Shown: positions 10,001 through 17,596, counted from the first letter of the stretch. The stretch is DNA of 63,227 nt from Actinomadura rayongensis (GCF_009831215.1 NZ_WUTW01000003.1:1-63227), one strand, 5' to 3'. Notes: a model not told the origin generated them from the letters alone. Program-made: numbers and translations.

Positions 10001-10140
10001 CCGGCGAGGACCAGGGACTCCGCCTGGCGGTGCAGCGCGTCGACGTGGAACGGCGGGTTCTTCCACGCGTGCTCGGACGTCGCGGCCCAGTCCAGGCCCG
10101 ACGCCACCCGGGCCAGCGCCTCCCGTTCCGCCTCGTTCAC
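7036..10140 (-). CDS. Double-ATPase protein: N-terminal AAA-like NTPase and C-terminal HerA/FtsK-like ATPase
   Basis: 1034-residue last gene of a four-gene operon. It has two complete P-loop modules. The N-terminal one has Walker A GEGGVGKT (residues 66-73) and a downstream VIAVDQVDSLL segment typical of AAA/STAND NTPases. The C-terminal one, in a HerA/VirB4-like domain, has GSGSGKT near residue 659, then VLDPNNDLARLG, Walker B ALYVMDEAQIL and the sensor FATQAP. HerA-like motors pump or translocate DNA, often with a nuclease partner. GTG 10140 overlaps the preceding stop by 4 bases (GTGA), so translation is coupled. The DUF4365 nuclease-like protein encoded first in the operon is the obvious partner (inference). 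Confidence 0.85.
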   Translation of the reverse strand: MNEAEREALARVASGLDWAATSEHAWKNPPFHVDALHRQAESLVLAGIAEARASQDASPLGVVLQGEGGVGKTHFLSWVRGRVGAVGGYFFLLDFSVEGDFWALAARAMVEDLGRPGATDDARSTQVAVLMRRLAALAGADEATSAALAGETPCTKDDLDALVDGLLVHDRRLVARCADTLRALALYASPAMRTLDVGRDHLTSTEEAEPGDRRAWGMSRRVKGPQEIVIDLSAILALTGPSVIAVDQVDSLLQHTAKAQRVDRPDDGAPDDVTTLERVAGGLMALRQTTRRTLCLIACLPSSWKLVRGQAVETVTDRFRAAPVLATLSDADVARDLVERRIGAALAGSGFTPPVPSWPVAPAAFATAPGHTPRALLKKIHAHVETCRRDGAVRLLESFADEQAAPREPTAPPPVRVPLADLPALDARFAELRAAADIGAAVNPETEDATVPALLAAALKAWTIEQGPAGEAFRVDPPPGRRPELHARLRQVLDEATDVQRHWAFRAIGAPHHLAAQKRLDDAFTAAGVTPDGTDRTLVILRTVPWSTGPKTQAKLQALADGGGLSVPLVGDDLRTFAALATMLAEDRADLHDWLRARRPAGGTELLTRVLGEAAAPPPEPERAENSVGRIRIGTRVRRGDPVELELATLTRHTAVFAGSGSGKTVLLRRLVEECALSGVSAIVLDPNNDLARLGDPWPSPPDGWTGDDAARAREYLATTDVVVWTPGRAGGRPLSFQPLPDLGAVRDSPDELRSALDIAVEALSPRANVTGKTRKAQLGQAVLREALAHFARSGGGSFTSFLDLLGELPVEASQIDKAAQIAGELEQALTAATVNDPLFAGGGVPVDPGTLLTPAPGKRARVSVISLVGLGDERRESFVSQLQVALFAWIKRNPARDRPLGALYVMDEAQILAGTSPRSAALESTLMLSSQARKYGLGLVFATQAPKGLHNKIAGSATTQFIGKLSSPVQIAAAKELARAKGGNADQVGILGQGHFYVASDGLSFVQARTPLCLTHHPSDPLTEDEIVERARR

Positions 10141-10763
10141 CGCGCCTCGATCGACAGGAGGTGCTTGTCCTTCCCACCGATCCGGAGGGCCGCCGCGCGG
10201 TCCTCGTCGGTGAGCGTCTTCTGGTCGGCCTCGGGCGCGAAGTTCACGTCCGGAAGCCGTCCCATCCGGCTGAGGACGGCATCGACGTCGGCGCGCGCCG
10301 CTGCGCCGAGCAGCGGGCGGACGGCGGTCAGCAGCACCCAGTCCTGCGGTTCCTTCGCCAGGCTCCAATACGCCTCGCGGATGCGCGTCTCCAGGTCGTC
10401 GCCGGCGGGGGCCGCGTTGTTCCGGACGATGAACTCGCCCAGGCTCAACTGCATGTCGTCGAGCGAATTGCGCAGCGCCCCGAGAACGCAGAACAACGCC
10501 CGTCCGAGCGACCCGGCTCGCGGCGGCGCGACGGCGGAGAGTTCCTCGGCGCACCAGGCCCAGCCCTTGTCGGTGAGCTCGTGCCGGAAAGAGCGTTCTT
10601 TCACGCTCTCGACCAGGCCGAGATCGTTCATCCGCCGCCGGGGCGCGCCGTCGAGCGCGTCCCCGAACGCCTCCCTCAGTTCGGGGTTGGACGCCGATCC
10701 GCCGAGCGCCATCAACGCGATGAGCAGCGCGCGTTCCCGTGTCCCGAACTCGTCATGTGTCAT
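10137..10763 (-). CDS. Conserved protein with predicted N-terminal winged-helix domain (operon gene 3)
   Basis: 208 residues, no named family recognised. The first 75 residues (ERALLIALMALGGSASNPEL... then HELTDKGWAWCAEEL) look like a winged helix of the kind seen in MarR/PadR-like or condensin-accessory proteins. The rest is helical with conserved DDMQLSLGEFIVRN and IREAYWSLA segments. It starts inside the end of the preceding gene (11-base overlap) and its stop overlaps the ATPase start. Possible roles are DNA-binding adaptor for the HerA-like ATPase or autoregulator of the operon; neither is proven. Confidence 0.75.
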   Translation of the reverse strand: MTHDEFGTRERALLIALMALGGSASNPELREAFGDALDGAPRRRMNDLGLVESVKERSFRHELTDKGWAWCAEELSAVAPPRAGSLGRALFCVLGALRNSLDDMQLSLGEFIVRNNAAPAGDDLETRIREAYWSLAKEPQDWVLLTAVRPLLGAAARADVDAVLSRMGRLPDVNFAPEADQKTLTDEDRAAALRIGGKDKHLLSIEAR

Positions 10764-11871
10764 GGGGATTCTCCTCGCGGGGATGTCGATCGGTGAGTTC
10801 GCGGAACCCGTCCGGCCCGGTGCCGACTTCGAGGGGGCCGTTGACGGTGTTCAACTCGCCGCGGGCCGTCACGAGGCGCCCCTCCCGATGGGCGATGATC
10901 GCGCGGTCGTAGGTGGCCGCGTCCGGCAGGCGGACCCAGACGCCGGAGCGGGTCGTGGTGCCGTCCGCCAACACCGCCCGGCCGAGGACGAGGACACGAA
11001 AACGGTCCCGGCTGCCCGCGCCCCCGTCGTGGAGGGCGCCGACGCGGCCGGTGACCGACGCCGAACCCGTGTGGTGCAGCCGGCGCAGACGGTGCCCGAC
11101 CCGCCGCAGCAGCGCGCCCGTCCCGGGGGCGAAGGCGACAGACGCCGGGGCCTCGGTCGGCCGTGTGCGCGCCCACCGGAACCCGACCTCGAAGGGCGCG
11201 GCACCGTCCGGGCCGGCGAGACTGGCCAGGGCGCCGCACAGGTTGGCCGACACGCCGGACGGGACGGTGGTCGCGAAAACATCAAGATCGCCCGTTTCGT
11301 CCGCCGCGCGGGCAGCCTCGCGCAACTGCCGCATCGCGTCGCGGAGGAGCAGCAGGACGCGCCGCGCCAGCGGATCAGCGCCCTCCCCGAGCGGAACGCG
11401 GAGGGTCACGCGGTCGTCGGCCGGGTCGAACGGTGAGATCCGCACCCCGGCGAGCAGGTCGCGCACCTGCTTGGGCGGGGCGCCCTCGAACACCGCCTGC
11501 GGGCCGGTCACGACGGCGCGGGCCGCCGCCGTCAGGACGTCGCGCGCGCCGCCCAGCGTCGCGACGGCGGCGGAGAGCCCGGCGAAGTCCGCGTTTCCGG
11601 CGTCCGTTCGATACCACTGGACGTCGGCCGCCGGCGTGCGGATGTCGGCAGCGACGGCGTCGCGCGACCGGTCCTCGACGGCGGCCAGCGCGGTCAGGAT
11701 GTCGCGGACCCGGCGCGCGCCGTCGCCCATCCCGTCGTGGGCCGGGACCAGCACCTCGTGGTCGCGCTCGTGGACCCAGACGGCCGCGCCGCGCCACCGG
11801 TCGGGCTGGCGCGTCCAGCCGGACGCGGCGAGATAACTGCTGATGTCGGCGACCGACAGAGGCGTCCTCAT
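10753..11871 (-). CDS. Conserved protein of unknown function (operon gene 2)
   Basis: 372 residues. The N-terminal 80 residues (SVADISSYLAASGW, then EVLVPAHDGMGDGARRVRDI and LAAVEDRS) form a pattern I recognise from actinobacterial hypothetical proteins but cannot name. The C-terminal part is rich in beta-strand-like stretches (FRVLVLGRAVL, GVWVRLPDAATYD). There is no signal peptide or membrane segment, so it is probably cytoplasmic. ATG 11871 overlaps the upstream stop (ATGA), and its own end overlaps gene 3. Constant linkage to a nuclease-like protein and a DNA motor suggests it is a structural or sensor subunit (inference). Confidence 0.75.
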   Translation of the reverse strand: MRTPLSVADISSYLAASGWTRQPDRWRGAAVWVHERDHEVLVPAHDGMGDGARRVRDILTALAAVEDRSRDAVAADIRTPAADVQWYRTDAGNADFAGLSAAVATLGGARDVLTAAARAVVTGPQAVFEGAPPKQVRDLLAGVRISPFDPADDRVTLRVPLGEGADPLARRVLLLLRDAMRQLREAARAADETGDLDVFATTVPSGVSANLCGALASLAGPDGAAPFEVGFRWARTRPTEAPASVAFAPGTGALLRRVGHRLRRLHHTGSASVTGRVGALHDGGAGSRDRFRVLVLGRAVLADGTTTRSGVWVRLPDAATYDRAIIAHREGRLVTARGELNTVNGPLEVGTGPDGFRELTDRHPREENPHDT

Positions 11872-12386
11872 GCCGCCGGAACGGGCGACCCGGCCGGCGA
11901 GCGGACGAGGTCGAGCAGCGTCCGGGCCGTGAGCACGTTGGCGAGCGGAACGCGCACGCGGTGCCGGCTCCGCGCCTTCGGCTCGGGGATCGCCGCTTCG
12001 CCCTCGAAGCCGTGGAAGTAGGCGAGCTGGCTCAGGAGCGTCCCGCGCGTCTCGACCGTCGCAAAGGAATCGCGGTCCTGCGGCACGACCACCACGAACA
12101 GGTAGCGGGGAACGGTGAAGGGACCGTCGACGAGTTTGTTGTACTGGACCTCGGTCAGCCCGTCGTAGAGCAGTTCACCGCCGGAGAACCGCGGATTCGA
12201 GCACGACTTGATCTGGACCTCGACGGAGGGGGACGACATGTGCCCCGCGCGCCCCGGATAACGGAACCCGAGGTCGATGCCGTCGTAGTCGAGGTCGTCC
12301 TTGTAGACGAGGAGACCGGCGGCGGAGGCGAGCGCCCGGACATAGTCCTCCGCGAACTTCCCCTGATGGTTCCACGGGTCTAACAC
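11868..12386 (-). CDS. DUF4365-type PD-(D/E)XK nuclease-like protein (operon gene 1)
   Basis: 172 residues from GTG 12386, which has an excellent AGGGGAG ribosome binding site 6-7 bases upstream; the longer frame from 12464 lacks one. The candidate active site is Glu13, Asp38 in YDGIDLGF and the Glu56-Val-Gln58-Ile-Lys60 strand (VEVQIKS), the arrangement of DUF4365 and related restriction-endonuclease-fold proteins. Codon 2 is TTA, very rare in such genomes and in Streptomyces dependent on the bldA tRNA. The protein is likely the nuclease component of the four-gene system. Family call by motif only. Confidence 0.75.
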   Translation of the reverse strand: MLDPWNHQGKFAEDYVRALASAAGLLVYKDDLDYDGIDLGFRYPGRAGHMSSPSVEVQIKSCSNPRFSGGELLYDGLTEVQYNKLVDGPFTVPRYLFVVVVPQDRDSFATVETRGTLLSQLAYFHGFEGEAAIPEPKARSRHRVRVPLANVLTARTLLDLVRSPAGSPVPAA

Positions 12387-12743
12387 CGGCGTCTCCCCTG
12401 TCGGCGTGGCACTGCGCGGAAGCCTAGCGGCGACGGGCGTTTCCGACGTCCGGAAAGTCCACATGGGCTGCGGTTTCCGGCCTCTTACGGTCCGTGACGG
12501 ACCTGGACGCTCAACGTCCGTGCGGGGCGGTGCTCGTGCGTCCCGAGAGGTGCGGGATGCTCACCTGAGGCGCGTCGTGGGGGGCGGAGTCCGTCGTCGA
12601 GTACGGAGATGGAGTGGCGTATTCGCACTCGACTGCATTCCTTGCTCATCCGTCCATGAGGCAACGTCGTGTCATGACGTGAACGCCGCCGGTCGCTCCG
12701 GGGTGGTTCCGTCCCGCATACGCCCCCGACCCTGTGGATCGAC
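12387..12743. other. Divergent intergenic region
   Basis: 357 bases between the DUF4365-led operon and the desaturase gene. It holds the palindrome and -10 candidate at 12421-12456. In the remaining bases, which should contain the desaturase promoter, I see no convincing hexamers, RNA structure or gene. Confidence 0.5.
12421..12456 (-). promoter_or_regulatory. Predicted promoter with palindromic operator for the four-gene operon
   Basis: On the minus strand TAGGCT (12426-12421) fits an actinomycete -10 box, about 35 bases before the GTG start. Directly upstream, where the -35 should be, lies the inverted repeat TTTCCG-ACGTC-CGGAAA (12440-12456) with perfect 6-base arms. A repressor there would block the promoter. 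The winged-helix-like gene product of the operon is a candidate binder. Confidence 0.4.
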
Positions 12744-13823
12744 ATGCCGACTGTGCACCTCACCGATGCCGACCACGAAGCCATCGCCGCCGAACTGGAC
12801 GCTCTGCGCCAGCGTGTCACCGCCGAGCTGGGCGCTCGCGACGCCGCCTATATCCATCGCGTCATCGCCTGGCAGCGGGGCCTGGAGGCGGGTGGGCGCG
12901 CGGTCCTCCAGATCGCGGCGCTGCTGCCCCGCGACCGGCGCACCGCGCTGCGGCGTTCGGTGTGGGCGGCCGGGACGGCCACGCTCTCCCTGGCCAAGAT
13001 CCTGGAGAACATGGAGATCGGGCACAACGTCATGCACGGCCAGTGGGACTGGATGCGCGACCCGAAGATCCACTCCACGACGTGGGAGTGGGACGCGGTC
13101 GCTCCCGCTGATCTGTGGAAGCACCTGCACAACGTCGTCCACCACACGAACACCAACGTGCTCGGCGTGGACGACGACCTGGGGTTCGGGCTGCTGCGCA
13201 TCACGCCCGAGCAGCCGTGGAACCCGGCGTGCGTCGCGCAGCCTTTGTACGCGCTGCTGTTGATGGCGTTCTTCGAGTACGGCGTCGCGGTCGCGGACCT
13301 GGAGATCGACAAGATCCTCGCCGGGGAGGACGACCGCGAGGTCACGCAGGCCAAGCTCCGGACGATCCGCCGCAAGATCGCGCGGCAGTGGAGCAAGGAC
13401 TATGTGGCGTTCCCGCTGCTGTCCGGGCGGCGGTTCGGGTCGACGCTGCTGGCGAACTTCGTGGCCAACACCGTCCGGAACCTGTGGGCGACGACCGTCA
13501 TCTACTGCGGTCACTTCCCCGGGGACGTCGAGGTGTTCCCGCCCGAGCGGCTGGACGGCGAGACGCACGGACAGTGGTACGTCCGGCAGCTCACCGGCTC
13601 GGCGAACATCGCGGGCGGGCGCGTGCTGGACCTGCTGAGCGGGAACCTCAGCCACCAGATCGAGCACCATCTGTTCCCGGACATGCCCAGCCACCGGCTC
13701 GCCAAGATCGCCCCGCAGGTGCGGGCGCTGTGCGACAAGTACGACCTTCCGTACAACTCGGCGTCGCTGGCGCGGCAGGTCGGGAGCACGTGGAAGAAGA
13801 TCTTCCGCCTCTCGCTCCCCTAG
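12744..13823 (+). CDS. Fatty acid desaturase (membrane di-iron type)
   Basis: 359-residue desaturase that would introduce a double bond into an acyl chain using O2 and electrons from ferredoxin or flavodoxin. Three histidine boxes are visible: HNVMH (residues 94-98), HLHNVVHH (127-134) and QIEHHLF near 307. Box three with Gln-x-x-His-His is typical of acyl-lipid front-end or DesA3-like enzymes. Hydrophobic segments between boxes are short, as in the actinobacterial soluble-looking members. ATG 12744 is not preceded by a strong ribosome binding site. The gene stands alone, convergent with the DUF1877-like gene 4 bases away. Confidence 0.88.
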   Translation: MPTVHLTDADHEAIAAELDALRQRVTAELGARDAAYIHRVIAWQRGLEAGGRAVLQIAALLPRDRRTALRRSVWAAGTATLSLAKILENMEIGHNVMHGQWDWMRDPKIHSTTWEWDAVAPADLWKHLHNVVHHTNTNVLGVDDDLGFGLLRITPEQPWNPACVAQPLYALLLMAFFEYGVAVADLEIDKILAGEDDREVTQAKLRTIRRKIARQWSKDYVAFPLLSGRRFGSTLLANFVANTVRNLWATTVIYCGHFPGDVEVFPPERLDGETHGQWYVRQLTGSANIAGGRVLDLLSGNLSHQIEHHLFPDMPSHRLAKIAPQVRALCDKYDLPYNSASLARQVGSTWKKIFRLSLP

Positions 13824-13827
13824 CGGC

Positions 13828-14271
13828 TCAGGTGATGTAGAAGACGACGCCGAGGTTCTTTCCGGCGGCCTCGGTGTAGAAGTCGGCGAGCCGTTCGGTC
13901 TCGTCGGCGATGAAATCGGGGGCCTCGGCGGCGTCGAGCAGTTCCAGCTCGTACAGCTCGTGCTCGTCGATCAGCTCGTCGAAGTCCGCCCGCCGCACCT
14001 GCTCGCGCAACCGCTCCAGGTCCATTCCGGTGAGGCGCTGGGCGTTCTCTGTGACGTCGTCCGTGCTCAGCAGATGGAACCAGCCGGTCTCCAGCCTCGC
14101 GGTCGTCAAACTCTCGCCGGACTTGAGCGGCCCGGCGAAGTACTCGACGGCGGCGTAGAGATGCGTCCAGCACGACAGCGGCGTGTCGAGCCGCTCGATC
14201 GAGGACGGATCGCTCCGAAGCGCCGCGGCGTCCTCGTCCGTCACGGCCTGCAGCCAGTGCGCCATCGCCAT
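13828..14271 (-). CDS. DUF1877 (YfbM-like) family protein
   Basis: 147-residue cytoplasmic protein. Features of the YfbM/DUF1877 fold include the N-terminal MAHWLQAVTDED, the central Trp-rich THLYAAVEYFAGPL, and LYELELLDAAE followed by a C-terminal LADFYTEAAGKNLGVVFYI. ATG 14271 is chosen because GGGAG lies just upstream and the family begins there; the frame extends to 14337. Function unknown. It is divergent from the oxidase gene 144 bases away. Confidence 0.7.
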   Translation of the reverse strand: MAMAHWLQAVTDEDAAALRSDPSSIERLDTPLSCWTHLYAAVEYFAGPLKSGESLTTARLETGWFHLLSTDDVTENAQRLTGMDLERLREQVRRADFDELIDEHELYELELLDAAEAPDFIADETERLADFYTEAAGKNLGVVFYIT

Positions 14272-14415
14272 GTTCCCGCTCCCGATCCCTCGGCCCGTCT
14301 CGCGGACGACCCTAGCCAGCGCCACCGACACACGCACGGCACGGACGGTCGATGAGTTTCCGGCCGCCCGCTGGTCTCATGAACAGACCGCACGGCCCGA
14401 CCGGGAGGACGCCGC

Positions 14416-14937
14416 ATGCCGACGCGAGAGCCCACTTCGACCACGAACCTCGACATCTACGACGATCCGCCGCTTCCCTGGAGCAGAGCCCACGACCGCC
14501 TGAAGGTGGACCTCGTCGAGATGAGCACCCCGGTGTTCCTCGGCACGACGCGCCCGGACGGCCGCCCGCACTCCGCCGGCATCGGCGCCCTCTGGCTGGA
14601 CGACGACCTCTACATCACCAGCGGCCCCGGCACCCGCAAGTCCCGCAACCTGGCCGCCAACCCGTTCTGCACGCTCTCGATGCGCCTCCAGGGCATCGAC
14701 CTCATCCTCGAAGGCGAAGCGGCCCGCGTCACCGACCCCGAAACCCTCACCAACGTCGCCCGCGCCTACAGCGAAGGCGGCTGGCCCGCCGACGTAGCCG
14801 CCGACGCCCTCACGGCCCCCTACAGCGCCCCCAGCGCAGGCCCGCCCCCGTGGCACGTCCACCGCATCACCGTCCACACCGCCTTCGGCGTCGCCACCAC
14901 CGAGCCCTACGGCGCCACCCGCTGGCGCTTCTCCTGA
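14416..14937 (+). CDS. Pyridoxamine 5'-phosphate oxidase-like FMN/F420-binding protein
   Basis: 173-residue split-barrel protein. MSTPVFLGTTRPDGRPHSAGIG and the following DDLYITSGPGTRKSRNLAANP make up the flavin/F420-binding motif of the PPOX family. Likely a reductase or oxidase of small molecules; the cofactor (FMN, F420 or heme) cannot be decided. ATG 14416 follows GGGAGGAC with suitable spacing. After its stop come about 250 bases without a gene, including the perfect palindrome TGCACGTGCA at 15069-15078. Confidence 0.8.
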   Translation: MPTREPTSTTNLDIYDDPPLPWSRAHDRLKVDLVEMSTPVFLGTTRPDGRPHSAGIGALWLDDDLYITSGPGTRKSRNLAANPFCTLSMRLQGIDLILEGEAARVTDPETLTNVARAYSEGGWPADVAADALTAPYSAPSAGPPPWHVHRITVHTAFGVATTEPYGATRWRFS

Positions 14938-15192
14938 CGGTCGGGCAACCGTGCGGCAATGACCCGACGGAATCGCTCGCAACGACGCCGTCCTCACCGC
15001 TGCGCCAACCACCGTTCAACGCGGCCACGCCCGTCCGTGCATTGTTGCCGCCGCTTCGTTGAACTGCTTGCACGTGCAGGCCACGCGGGATGCGACGCGG
15101 ACGCTAAAGAATACATCGGGCCCGGCGTCCTGCATTTGGTCGCGGGCCTTGCTGCCTTCGCGTGAAGATGCGCGGTTTTTGGGGTCGTGGAT

Positions 15193-16290
15193 TTAGGGGG
15201 TGGTGATCTGGAGGGCGGTGGTGGTGTTGTCGGAGAGGAACGACGCCAGGGCTTGTCCTTCTTCGGTTATGGCTGTGCGGTCTTGGGGGGTTAGCGGGTG
15301 GAGCGGGGTGATGGTCAGGGTGTCGTTTTTCGTGGTCCAGGTCGCGGCTACTCGGCCGTCCAGGAGGACTACGCGGGCGCCTGCTACTGAGAGGTTGCGG
15401 TGGGCGTCGTCGACGATCCGGGTTCGGTCGTGGTAGCCGAGCAGGGCGTTGTCGAAGGCCGGGAGGAAGCGGACGGGGGCCGGGGTGTCGGGGTCGGGGC
15501 GGGGGGCGTCGGGGAGGTCCAGGAGTTCTCTGCCGTTTTCGTCGTGGAAGGTTATTAGTTCGGGGCGTAGGGCGGTTATTGCGGCGGGGAGGCCGGACAG
15601 GCCGCACCAGGCGCGTAGGTCGGCGGTCGTTGCCGGGCCGAATGCGGCTAGGTAGCGGCGGACCAGGGTTTGGCCCACCGGGTCTTTCGCGTCTGTGGGG
15701 AGGGGGGTCAGGTCTTTGGCCAGCCAGGAGGTGAGCAGGGTGTTGCGGACGCCCGCGCGTGTTCGCCATATGCCGCGCGGTGGGAGTTGGACCGTGGGGA
15801 GGAGGGCTGCCACGAGCATTTCGCCCAGTGCCCTTGGGGGTGGGGACGGCCAGCGGTCGGCTACGGCTCTTGCCAGTTCGGCCATCGTGCGGGGGGCGCC
15901 ATCGGCCATGATCGTTCGGCCTGCTTTTGCCAGGTCGTCCAGGTCCACTCCTTCTAGTTCTTTGCGGTAGGTCGCCAGGACGCGTTGGCGAAGCATGGCG
16001 TCGTGGCGGGGGCGCCAGGCCAAGGCGTCGGCGGCTGTGACCAGGTGGACGGTGCGGCGCATGAGGTGGGTTCGCACGACCTGCCGGTCGACCAGCAGGT
16101 CGTTGAGCGTCGCCGGGTCGAATGCGCGCAGGCGTGTCCATAGGCCGATGAACGGCTCTTGCGGTTCTTGGGCTTGCAGGCCGCACAGGTGACCGACCGC
16201 GTCCAGGGGTGGGAGGTCGGTGCGGTCCAGCAGGAGTTGCCGGGCGAGGGTCGCGCGGTTGAGCGCCCGGAGGCTGAGACGTGTCTTCAC
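15193..16290 (-). CDS. Winged-helix DNA-binding (HTH_42) protein
   Basis: 365 residues matching the winged helix DNA-binding domain-containing family (AlkX/YcaQ-like). Landmarks are the N-terminal ALNRATLARQLLL, HLCGLQAQEPQEPFIGLW, a VRTHLMRRTVHLV segment and the C-terminal LLDGRVAATWTTKNDTLTI. Some family members unhook DNA interstrand crosslinks as glycosylases; the actinobacterial branch is uncharacterised. Codon use is unlike the neighbours, with frequent A-ending codons (CTA, ATA, ACA, CAA, GAA) over most of its length, suggesting acquisition from elsewhere. Confidence 0.8.
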   Translation of the reverse strand: MKTRLSLRALNRATLARQLLLDRTDLPPLDAVGHLCGLQAQEPQEPFIGLWTRLRAFDPATLNDLLVDRQVVRTHLMRRTVHLVTAADALAWRPRHDAMLRQRVLATYRKELEGVDLDDLAKAGRTIMADGAPRTMAELARAVADRWPSPPPRALGEMLVAALLPTVQLPPRGIWRTRAGVRNTLLTSWLAKDLTPLPTDAKDPVGQTLVRRYLAAFGPATTADLRAWCGLSGLPAAITALRPELITFHDENGRELLDLPDAPRPDPDTPAPVRFLPAFDNALLGYHDRTRIVDDAHRNLSVAGARVVLLDGRVAATWTTKNDTLTITPLHPLTPQDRTAITEEGQALASFLSDNTTTALQITTP

Positions 16291-16345
16291 TGCTGCGTCC
16301 TTGGTCTCGGCGTCGGGCCATTTTCGACGCCAGGGTCGCAGCAGA

Positions 16346-16366
16346 AGCGGTCAGTTTCTGGCCGCT
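16346..16366. terminator. Hairpin in the kinase/winged-helix intergenic region
   Basis: AGCGGTCAG-TTT-CTGGCCGCT forms a 9-bp stem (one G-T pair) with a 3-base loop. It lies downstream of the minus-strand kinase gene and upstream of the winged-helix gene, so it could end kinase transcription or be an operator of the latter. No T-run follows. Confidence 0.35.
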
Positions 16367-16534
16367 ATAACCGCAGGGGGACGACGGGCTTGGACGGCGG
16401 TGGACGACGTCCATCCCGGGCAGAACGTGTTCGAGGCGGCTTGGTCGATCGTGCCGCTGTTCATTCCGGGGTAGACGTTCATGGCGATGACGACTTGGCG
16501 GCGTCCGTCCGGCGTGGACATCCAGGTGTTGGGC

Positions 16535-17596
16535 TCAGGCCGTTTCGGTGAACTGTGCGAGTTCGGCGCGGAGCCGGGCGGTGGTCGGTCTCGCCGCCGG
16601 GTCTTTGGCGAGCAGGTCGGTGAGCAGTGAGCCCAAGGACCCGTCCGCGCGGTGCGGGACGGGCGGCGGTTCGGTCAGGACGGCCGCCATCGCCGCCGTC
16701 GCACTCGGACGGCCGAACGCGGAACGGCCTTCGACGGCATAGAACAACGTGGCTCCGAGGCCCCAGAGATCCGTGGCGGGCGAGCATTCCGTCCCCCGGA
16801 TCTGCTCGGGCGCCATATAGGCGGGCGTGCCGATGATGGCGCCGGCCTCGGTGAGCGTCGGGTCGCCTTCGAACCGCGCGATGCCGAAATCGGCGAGCTT
16901 CACCGATCCGTCGGCGCTCACCAGGACGTTCGCGGGCTTGATGTCGCGGTGGACGATGCCGATCGCGTGCGCCGCGTCCAGCACGTCGAGCAGGGCGAGG
17001 CCGAGCGCGGCGACGCGCGCGGACGGGAGCGGGCCGTCCGACGCGACCGTCCGGTCGAGCGTCGCCGCCTTGACGAGTTCCATCACGATGAGCACCGAGT
17101 CGCGGTCCAGGAGGACGTCGTGGACCGTCACGGCGTTGCGGTGATGCAGTTGCGCGGCGGCTCTCGCCTCGCGCAGCATGCGCGCGCGGACGGCGTCCCG
17201 GGCGCCGGGCGCGAGGCCGGACGGCGGGAGGAGCTGCTTGACGGCCACCTCCCGTCCCAGCACGACGTCCCTGGCCCGCCAGACCACGCCCATCCCGCCC
17301 CGGCCGAGCTCCTCCAGCGGCGTGTAGCGGTCCGCCGGACGAGCGGCGGTCTCCGCCGCGGGCGGCGGCGCGACCGGCGGCACGGGCTGCGGCACGGGCT
17401 GCGGCACGGGCGGCGGCGCGGCGGGCGGCGGGACGCGGCGGCGGAGGCCGCGCGCCAGCGCGACGCCGATCACGATGAACACGACCACGACCGCCGCGAC
17501 GAGGAACGGGTCGACGTACCAGGCGTCCGCCGCCTCCGCTGCCGCCACGAGGAACCCTTTCCGGCCGAACACAGGTCGTAGCGGACTCTCGTCCAC
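16535..17596 (-). CDS. Membrane-anchored Ser/Thr protein kinase with N-terminal transmembrane segment
   Basis: 353-residue Hanks-type kinase. A single hydrophobic segment (residues 30-49) is followed by ARGLRRR, a proline-rich linker (about 55-88) and a complete kinase domain from about 92: GRGGMGVVW glycine loop, VAVKQ lysine, HRDIKPAN catalytic loop, DFG and APE. This order is the reverse of PknB-type kinases, where the kinase comes first and a sensor domain lies outside. Positive charges after the segment place the kinase in the cytoplasm. GTG 17596 is the start. No substrate is evident. Confidence 0.88.
   Translation of the reverse strand: MDESPLRPVFGRKGFLVAAAEAADAWYVDPFLVAAVVVVFIVIGVALARGLRRRVPPPAAPPPVPQPVPQPVPPVAPPPAAETAARPADRYTPLEELGRGGMGVVWRARDVVLGREVAVKQLLPPSGLAPGARDAVRARMLREARAAAQLHHRNAVTVHDVLLDRDSVLIVMELVKAATLDRTVASDGPLPSARVAALGLALLDVLDAAHAIGIVHRDIKPANVLVSADGSVKLADFGIARFEGDPTLTEAGAIIGTPAYMAPEQIRGTECSPATDLWGLGATLFYAVEGRSAFGRPSATAAMAAVLTEPPPVPHRADGSLGSLLTDLLAKDPAARPTTARLRAELAQFTETA

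Noticed and set aside
7036..12386. Wadjet (JetABCD) or other SMC-like system
   Set aside because: The gene sizes loosely recall Wadjet, but the large ATPase has HerA motifs without coiled coils or an SMC hinge, and no topoisomerase VI-like subunit is present.
16159..16551. 130-codon plus-strand frame between the winged-helix and kinase genes
   Set aside because: No ribosome binding site, low-complexity sequence, and overlaps the start of the winged-helix gene on the other strand.
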